This document shows positions 59,801 to 64,000 of a stretch of 64,000 nt of DNA, in pieces. The translations under genes were made by a program, and so were the position numbers. Within the stretch, counting starts at the first letter, position 1, and each line of letters begins with the position of its first letter. Source of the stretch: Salminus brasiliensis (taxonomy: Eukaryota; Chordata; Actinopteri; Characiformes; Bryconidae); contig NC_132891.1 in assembly GCF_030463535.1 (NCBI RefSeq), positions 11,939,949 through 12,003,948 of the forward strand. The letters run 5' to 3'. Below the pieces are notes generated by a model. It made no database searches. It was not told the DNA's origin and worked only from the letters and a program-made list of their open reading frames with translations.

Positions 59801-62800
59801 GACACCCACATTGTGACTTTTGCACCTCGCTATCTTCTTGACAATCAGTCTTCGCACAAACTGGCCTTTTCCCAAAGAGAGTTTGCTAAAGGGAAGGTAA
59901 GCACAATGTGGACATATTTCAAGTATTAAAGTTTGTCTAGTCTCATTGGTGGTAATCTGGACTGATTGTCCAGTGCCTAACATAATAACTAAAAAAACAA
60001 AAAACCTTATGTGATAAACCCACACCTTAGGGCACAGCAAATCCCGATGGCTACATCTCCACCCTGCCAGGCTCCAGCGTAGTGTTCCACTGGCCTAGGA
60101 ATGACTATGACCAACTGCTGTGTGTCCGACTCATGGATGTACCAAACTGCACCTGGTCTGGAGGGTTTGAAGTCAACAAACCAAAGTCTTTCCATGTCAA
60201 TATGAGGTACTCAACATCAACTGTTCAATTACAAAAGCATAAATATTATTGACAATAATCAGTCATTTCATTAATTGCAGAAGTTTGGGAGCAGTGATTA
60301 ACTAAACGTTCCTTCAATGAAATCTTCCTTAGGGACACTTTGGGAAACTGCTTCTTTCTTCGTGCTGAGATCACCCTGAAAGGAGCAACCTATCAAATCT
60401 CATTCAATGATACTGACCAGTTACCCCCACCATTCCGCATAGACAACATCTCTGAAGTGAGACACCCTTACCAAAACCCTATTACTTTAAATATTGTGTT
60501 TGTGTTCATAACCATTTCAGCATTTCTACTTTAACATGGAATTCTGACCTCACCCCAGGTGCCTATTCAGTTCTGGCAACATGGAGTCCCTGATATAAGA
60601 TTGCATACGGAAGTGAAGGCTGGGGCAGTGCTAGACTATGCCTGTGATGAGCCCACTCTCCCTCCTTACCTCACTTTGACCGTAAAAGGAGCCGGCTCTT
60701 CTGAGGTCACCGCTGACATGAACTTCTTTAGAGAGTACAACAAGCTCTACTATGAGAACTTCATCTACATCGCTGCCACTTTCACTTTCTCTCAGTGAGT
60801 TCCTGAAATGATGTTTCAAACCTTTTCAAAGTTAACTCTGTGTAAGCAAAATTCTGATCATTGGGTTTGTGTTCACACCTTTACACATAATCCATTCATG
60901 CAGATCTGCTCAGCCAATCATGCAGCGGTAGTGCAGAACATAAAATCATGCAAATACGGGCCAGCATCTTTAGGCAATATTCACAGCAACGATCAGAAGG
61001 GGGGAAAATTTACCTCCGTCATTTTCAGTGTGGTTTAGTGCAAGACAGTTGTTTAACAAAGCTGTAAAAATATTATTATCACTGCAGTTTCAAGAATTTG
61101 TGCAGAATTGTACAGTGATTCAGTTTTGTGGACAGAAATTGTGTTGATGAGAGAGCAGAGAATGGCTAGACTGGTTAGACCTGACAAAAAGGCTACAGTA
61201 ACTCAAAAATTGTGGTGAGCAGAAAAGTGTCTCAGAATGCACAGCACACAAGGTAGATGGGCTTTAATTTTAATATCAAGCAGTCATAGCTTGCATGCCA
61301 CAGTCTGCTGGAGTATTGTTCCTGACCATGTGCATCCCGCCATGGACACAATTTGCCCATCTTCTAATGGCTACTTCCAGCATGGTAACACCATGTCACA
61401 AAACAAAATTCATCTCCAACTGGTTTTATGATTACCAGTAGAATCCAGTAGAACACCTTTGGAATGTGGTGTAACAGAAAGTTCGGAGCATGAAAGTGCT
61501 CCTGAAAAATCTGCAGGAATGTGTTACATGGCCATGTCAGCATGGACCAGAATCTCAAAGAAAAGTTTCCAAGATTTTGTGTAATCCATACCACAAAGGA
61601 TTGAGGCTCTTTTGAGAGCAAAGAAAGGCCTTGCGTAGTATTACTGTAGTGTTTTTAATAAAGTGCTTCGTGAGTGTATGTTAGGTAGTGCTAGTGAGAT
61701 GCTGTGAGTGCCTTAATGTTATTCATGACTAAGGATTTGTTGTGACTACAGGGATGCAAGTAAAAGACCAGGAGTAATGAAGCGTGTGGCCAGCAGTGCT
61801 GAACTGGTGCTAGATGTTGAACCAAAGACACAGAGAGTGATACTGAAGAAAAAGGTGCGGTTTTGTTTTTCAGATACCTTATTAACAGTTTCTCAAGCAG
61901 ACACATGATCTAATAGTCTTGATTTTCTCATTTGCTCTGTAGGAGCCTGGCAAAAGATCTCAGCTGTGGAGAATGACTGGGACGGGAATGCTTTGTCACG
62001 AGGGTTCCTCACCTCCTCAGAGTAAACCTGCCCAGCCCAGACCGCTGGACTCTTCACTGGTCCTGGACATTGCCGGCCTGGCGGCGGTGACAGACAACAG
62101 GTCAGTAAGCACTAAGCCTTATTTTTACAGAGTGGCGTGATGCATGCATGTTACACAATAAAATTGTCATTCAGGACAACCCGGATTAATTTACAAATCA
62201 AGTTGCTTAAGTTACAGGCCTACTTTGAATTAATCATAAGAGTATCCCAAAATGTGTAACTTGCTGACTTGCTGAATGCATGCTGACTTGTCCTGGTCGG
62301 AGGACATTGTTTTCTAATTACTTATGTTGTGTCTCATCTTTTTGCCTAAGGCTTATGGTTTTGCTGTTTTGTCACACCCACACAATCTTTACAAATGTGA
62401 AAAGTTGTGTAACAAGATTTTCAAAAATGAACGTTAGCTTTGATTCTCATTCTTATTCTCACTGGCCTTGATCATTTAGCAGTCCATCAGTTAATTACTG
62501 AATTTAGGCCATTTAGCCGTTTAAATGTATTAATCATGTAGCTCTTAAGGAATCAGACTTTCATGCTCTCTATCATGCTCTAATCCTCTTTATTCCACCC
62601 ACTGCATTCCCTGTCATATACATCTCTTTCTATCTACGTCACACAGTTATGAGCCACTGATGTTGAGGCGGCCAGACTCTCGGCGCAGTACTACCCAGAC
62701 ATGGCATTTTAGCTCTGGCATGCTGACCTGTGGCTTACCCAGACTGGTGGTGCAGGTCTGTCTCAATTTGCTTGGAGTTGCTTAGTGTCCCATCAGAGTT

Positions 62801-64000
62801 CTCATGATGTCATTTTTGTAAATGGTTGTCATAACTCTTGCCACAGGTTAAGGAGGGAGTCTCAGGGCTGTATGATGGTTCAGAGGTAGTGCTCGGTCCT
62901 ACGCAGGGATTGCTTGATCTGCTCCCAGAACAACAGTTCATTAACCAGAAGATGAGGCCAGGCTCTGGGGTCCTGTCTGTTCAGGTTCTGCCTGATGGAC
63001 CTACACGCGTATTACAGGTAAAAGTAACCAGTGGATTTATAAATGGGGACTTCTGGATTTGCAAAGCAAAGACCACCCACATATACCAGGTTATTAGATT
63101 TGGGGGCCCTTTTGTTCAAATAGCTTAAATGTTGATGCTTACTGGATACTGGATACTTTTTTTCTTCCAGATTAGCGACTTCAATCAGCGGCGCATGAAC
63201 AGAACTTCTCCCAGCACTGAGGAGGACCCTAGTAAAGAGGCTCAGAAGAAGGCAACTGAAGAGGAACTTGAGGTTAATTGCTTGAGTCATTGAATTATAT
63301 TCTAATTAACCTGTTTATGCATTGATACTAGGTTAGATGATTTTTGCAAGAACAACAAAACAGTTGAATTAATAAACCATAACCCTAAAAGAGGTTCCAC
63401 TGGTAAAAATAAATAAAGACCTGGAACATTTTACATCAGTAAACCTCTCTCTGTTTGCTGTGTGTAGGTGCTGGTGAACCTGGAGGACGGTGTGGGCCTT
63501 TCTCTGGTGAACAAAGTTCCTGAGGAGCTGGTTTTTGCAACATTGACTGGCATTAATGTGCACTTTACCCGCACTGCCGCCAGCCAAATGCTGGAGCTCA
63601 GTGTGCAGAATATTCAGGTGATTACAGCAAACACAGGCAATGTTGTCTTTTCCAATTTGTTCTGTCCCTGGAGGTGAAAAATGATAATCATTGCCTCTCT
63701 CCACTTTCTCTTTCTCAGGTTGATAACCAACTCCTGGGCACAACTCAGCCTGTTATGCTATGTGTGACTCCAAGCTCTAGCGAAAGCACTGTGGTGGACT
63801 CTGGACCTGCTTTGCAAGTCAATGCTGTCAAAGTTCCCAGCAGTCTCATGCTCACAGAGCTCTTTAAAGTAAGACCTGACATTTGTGCTCACTGCTTTGA
63901 CTCTTTGAACAGTTATACAGTTTTAATGCATCATTCTTGCAAAACGTTCTTATTTTGGATAATTTTACAATTTTTACATTTGCCAGCACCTAATGGTCAC
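36344..64000 (+). CDS. vps13d: VPS13D bridge-like lipid transfer protein (3' end off window)
   Basis: VPS13D is a rod with a lipid groove that moves phospholipids between the ER and mitochondria or peroxisomes; in humans it binds Miro and VAP, contains a UBA domain, and is mutated in recessive ataxia. Sixty complete coding exons (listed in the following entries) join without a break into 3,933 codons, and a 61st begins at 63987. All introns are GT-AG except intron 10, which is GC-AG. The start [18 protein letters not shown] is the canonical chorein N terminus. Domains seen are chorein, a phospho-FFAT-like motif at residues 766-774, repeating-groove segments, UBA at about 2655-2700 and the adaptor-binding region in about exons 46-53. 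The human protein has about 4,390 residues, so roughly 450 are missing at the right. The UBA domain separates it from VPS13A, B and C. Confidence 0.96.
36846..37075. mobile_element. hAT-like remnant in vps13d intron 2
   Basis: Begins TTAGGGATGCGCCGATCAGG, the start typical of a very common fish hAT family (TAGGGATGCACCGATCC type), followed by matching low-complexity text (CCAATACCAGTCCGATATGATC). The far end is not recognisable. Confidence 0.45.
37801..38290 (+). other. vps13d: vps13d intron 5
   Basis: 490 bases, AT-rich, with a short (ATTA)n block near 37990-38010. I see nothing else. Confidence 0.6.
38291..39860 (+). CDS. vps13d: vps13d exons 6-10
   Basis: Exons 38291-38395, 38547-38717, 38882-38982, 39453-39621 and 39759-39860 encode residues 189-404. 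Recognisable family segments are [73 protein letters not shown] and [20 protein letters not shown]. These form the first part of the hydrophobic groove. Exon 10 ends GCAGAG|gcaagc, a GC donor. The intron before exon 9 holds a Tc1-like element. Confidence 0.93.
39005..39375 (+). mobile_element. Tc1-like deletion derivative in vps13d intron 8
   Basis: Left terminal repeat TACACTCTATATCCAAATGT and right terminal repeat (complement TACACTATATAGACAAAATG) bound 371 bases. The interior keeps fragments of the parental Tc1 element (GCAGATAAACATGAACCTGT, CCAGGTGTGGGCTAGAGGGG, GAATTGAGCTGTGGAGAAG). TA dinucleotides at both ends fit the Tc1 target site. This is the best-preserved of the three copies in the window. 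Confidence 0.8.
40186..41852 (+). CDS. vps13d: vps13d exons 11-17
   Basis: Exons 40186-40387, 40524-40706, 40786-40916, 41022-41088, 41196-41375, 41491-41621 and 41720-41852 encode residues 405-746. The highly conserved segment [18 protein letters not shown] is in exon 11; exons 15-17 carry [49 protein letters not shown] and [10 protein letters not shown]. These are typical VPS13 groove-repeat sequences. Confidence 0.94.
41954..44203 (+). CDS. vps13d: vps13d exon 18, giant exon of 2,250 bases
   Basis: Encodes residues 747-1496 without interruption. It opens with an acidic stretch and [12 protein letters not shown], a phospho-FFAT-like site. Further family segments are [72 protein letters not shown] and [18 protein letters not shown]. 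Acceptor ttacag|ATGATC, donor GGAAAAG|gtgaga. A single very large exon in this place is, from memory, also found in human VPS13D. Confidence 0.96.
42010..42036 (+). other. vps13d: phospho-FFAT-like motif in VPS13D
   Basis: Codons 766-774 read E-E-Y-Q-T-P-L-A-T after an acidic run (DGDELSD). From memory, human VPS13D has a similar D-E-Y-K-T-P-L-A-T site, reported to bind the ER proteins VAPA and VAPB when the threonine is phosphorylated. Conservation is seen; phosphorylation and VAP binding in this species are inferred. Confidence 0.6.
44717..46065 (+). CDS. vps13d: vps13d exons 19 and 20
   Basis: Exons 44717-44868 and 44968-46065 encode residues 1497-1913. Exon 20 (1,098 bases) contains a Pro/Ser/Thr-rich insert at about residues 1573-1630, the conserved groove segments [19 protein letters not shown] and [18 protein letters not shown], a second Pro-rich stretch and the hydrophobic block [20 protein letters not shown]. 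It ends AAG|gtagag. The intron 44204-44716 shows nothing notable. Confidence 0.95.
46153..53199 (+). CDS. vps13d: vps13d exons 21-33
   Basis: Exons 46153-46243, 46335-46461, 46555-46735, 48292-48474, 49746-49905, 50006-50219, 50673-50844, 51208-51323, 51730-51945, 52079-52350, 52466-52599, 52705-52860 and 53001-53199 encode residues 1914-2653. Segments include [92 protein letters not shown] and [20 protein letters not shown]. Exon 25 (serine/threonine-rich) is poorly conserved, as is its human counterpart. Exons 24 and 25 are bordered by the two longest introns of the coding region. Confidence 0.93.
46736..48291 (+). other. vps13d: vps13d intron 23 (1,556 bases)
   Basis: Contains an (ATT)n/(TTA)n microsatellite (about 47220-47252) and a stretch of higher-complexity sequence at 47390-47620. 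No exon or transposon is recognised. Confidence 0.65.
47220..47252. repeat. (TTA)11 microsatellite
   Basis: About 33 bases of uninterrupted ATT/TTA trinucleotide repeat. Confidence 0.88.
48475..49745 (+). other. vps13d: vps13d intron 24 (1,271 bases)
   Basis: AT-rich and T-rich with no recognised element. The short frames in it do not match VPS13D proteins. Confidence 0.6.
51368..51665. mobile_element. degenerate interspersed repeat in vps13d intron 28
   Basis: Begins AGGGCTGAGTCTTGGCAAGA and contains TATCATGATACTTGGAGTCC, ATATTGCAATACTGGAAGCA and ends around ATCGATACAGTATTGCAAAA. This resembles a common fish repeat with the reading GGGCTGGGTATTGGCAAGAA. I cannot name the family; both ends are eroded. 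Confidence 0.45.
53600..54043 (+). CDS. vps13d: vps13d exons 34-35: UBA domain
   Basis: Exons 53600-53674 and 53846-54043 encode residues 2654-2744. The UBA domain spans about 2655-2700 ([18 protein letters not shown], then [15 protein letters not shown]), with the L-G-F loop and the W-L-L third helix that form the ubiquitin-binding face. In humans it binds K63-linked ubiquitin and is needed for mitochondrial clearance (literature knowledge). Exon 35 is 198 bases and starts and ends in the same phase, so skipping it would keep the frame but remove half of the UBA. Confidence 0.93.
53799..53835. repeat. (TA)5(TG)13 microsatellite before the exon 35 acceptor
   Basis: A short TA run continues into about 13 TG units, then TTTTGCTGCAG and the exon at 53846. 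The repeat takes the place of a polypyrimidine tract. Confidence 0.9.
54119..54151. repeat. perfect 11-base inverted repeat in vps13d intron 35
   Basis: AAGCACACCTG at 54119-54129 and CAGGTGTGCTT at 54141-54151 with an 11-base loop. The surrounding sequence resembles the widespread fish repeat containing CACACCTGATTCAACTCATC, so it is probably a piece of that element. Confidence 0.7.
54397..57704 (+). CDS. vps13d: vps13d exons 36-45
   Basis: Exons 54397-54486, 54711-54851, 54976-55104, 55510-55584, 56139-56244, 56362-56514, 56727-56862, 57109-57156, 57250-57400 and 57488-57704 encode residues 2745-3159. Segments include [102 protein letters not shown] and [17 protein letters not shown]. The exon pattern is dense with short symmetric exons. 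Confidence 0.94.
55856..55905. repeat. TG/TTTG-rich low-complexity tract in vps13d intron 39
   Basis: About 50 bases of interrupted TG repeats (TGTGTGTTTG units) in the 554-base intron 55585-56138. Confidence 0.8.
57781..60794 (+). CDS. vps13d: vps13d exons 46-53: adaptor-binding (VAB / SHR-BD) region
   Basis: Exons 57781-58028, 58973-59164, 59257-59383, 59500-59642, 59766-59896, 60031-60206, 60333-60456 and 60559-60794 encode residues 3160-3618. Family segments are [98 protein letters not shown] and [14 protein letters not shown]. This corresponds to the old DUF1162/SHR-BD family, now called the Vps13 adaptor-binding domain; in human VPS13D it binds the mitochondrial GTPase Miro (established). 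The 944-base intron 58029-58972 shows no recognised element. Confidence 0.94.
60880..61679 (+). mobile_element. Tc1-like transposon remnant in vps13d intron 53
   Basis: Left part includes ATCTGCTCAGCCAATCATG; the middle keeps fragments of transposase DNA such as GAGAATGGCTAGACTGG, GTATTGTTCCTGACCATGTG and CATCTTCTAATGGCTACTTC; the right part keeps GAACACCTTTGGAATGTGGT (the E-H-L-W-x-V-V block) and ends AATAAAGTGCTTCGTGAGTGT, a typical right end. Large internal deletions, shifts and stops make it dead. The family (with E-H-L-W-D-V-V-E-R) is very common in teleosts. It explains most of the intron 60795-61751. Confidence 0.75.
61752..63868 (+). CDS. vps13d: vps13d exons 54-60
   Basis: Exons 61752-61854, 61943-62100, 62647-62755, 62847-63017, 63171-63272, 63468-63617 and 63719-63868 encode residues 3619-3933. 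Segments include [75 protein letters not shown] and [20 protein letters not shown]. Exon 60 ends in phase 0 at CTCTTTAAA|gtaaga. Confidence 0.94.
63987..64000 (+). CDS. vps13d: vps13d exon 61, start only
   Basis: Acceptor tttgccag|CACCTAATGGTCAC gives H-L-M-V-T in phase 0. From memory, human VPS13D has H-L-M-I-T directly after the residues corresponding to exon 60. The exon is cut by the window edge. Confidence 0.8.

Larger units (their letters stand above)
49906..62646 (+). other. vps13d: remaining vps13d introns over 300 bases
   Basis: Introns 50220-50672, 50845-51207, 51324-51729, 53200-53599, 54044-54396, 55105-55509, 55585-56138, 58029-58972, 60795-61751 and 62101-62646 were read for extra exons, RNA genes and repeats. 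Apart from the repeats listed separately, they show nothing that I can support. Confidence 0.55.

Noticed and set aside
1..64000. CRISPR arrays, bacterial-type operons, phage or defence systems
   Set aside because: The window is an animal genome with spliced genes. No regularly spaced direct repeats or prokaryotic gene clusters occur.

Overview
This is nuclear DNA from a ray-finned fish. The evidence is interrupted genes with GT-AG introns, long AT-rich introns, dinucleotide microsatellites, Tc1-like and hAT-like DNA transposon relics, and two copies of a tRNA-headed SINE. From memory that SINE looks like the abundant family of otophysan fishes (characiforms, electric eels and relatives). That narrower placement is tentative.

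Three protein genes, all on the + strand, account for every convincing coding exon. (1) Positions 2116-10231 hold the last nine coding exons of the receptor tyrosine kinase EphB2: transmembrane segment, juxtamembrane region, kinase, SAM domain and C-terminal VEV PDZ ligand. The extracellular exons lie off the left edge. A 3' UTR of about 3.2 kb follows. (2) Positions 20642-26572 hold a complete two-exon gene for a 291-residue leucine-rich-repeat membrane protein, best matched to LRRC38, an auxiliary gamma subunit of BK potassium channels. (3) From 36344 to the right edge lie 60 complete coding exons and the start of a 61st of vps13d, which encodes a giant bridge-like lipid transfer protein acting at ER-mitochondria-peroxisome contacts. 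The 60 exons join in one open frame of 3,933 codons. The last few hundred residues, including the C-terminal membrane-targeting domains, are off the right edge.

The genes are not an operon and need not act together. Their shared location probably reflects conserved synteny, since the human orthologues are all on 1p36. Between and inside them lie mobile-element relics: Tc1-like deletion derivatives (8079-8560, 15700-15878, 39005-39375), transposase-bearing Tc1 remnants (29690-30260, 31291-31475, 60880-61679), a hAT-type MITE with a perfect 8-bp target duplication (24560-24863), and a large foldback element (16701-17756).

I found no undescribed multi-gene system. The most interesting local signals are: a degenerate three-copy tandem array in an ephb2 kinase intron whose units end in copies of the next exon's splice acceptor; a CFTR-like (TG)n-T4 tract before a frame-preserving vps13d exon that carries much of the UBA domain; a GC-AG intron in vps13d; and two short upstream ORFs in the probable vps13d leader.
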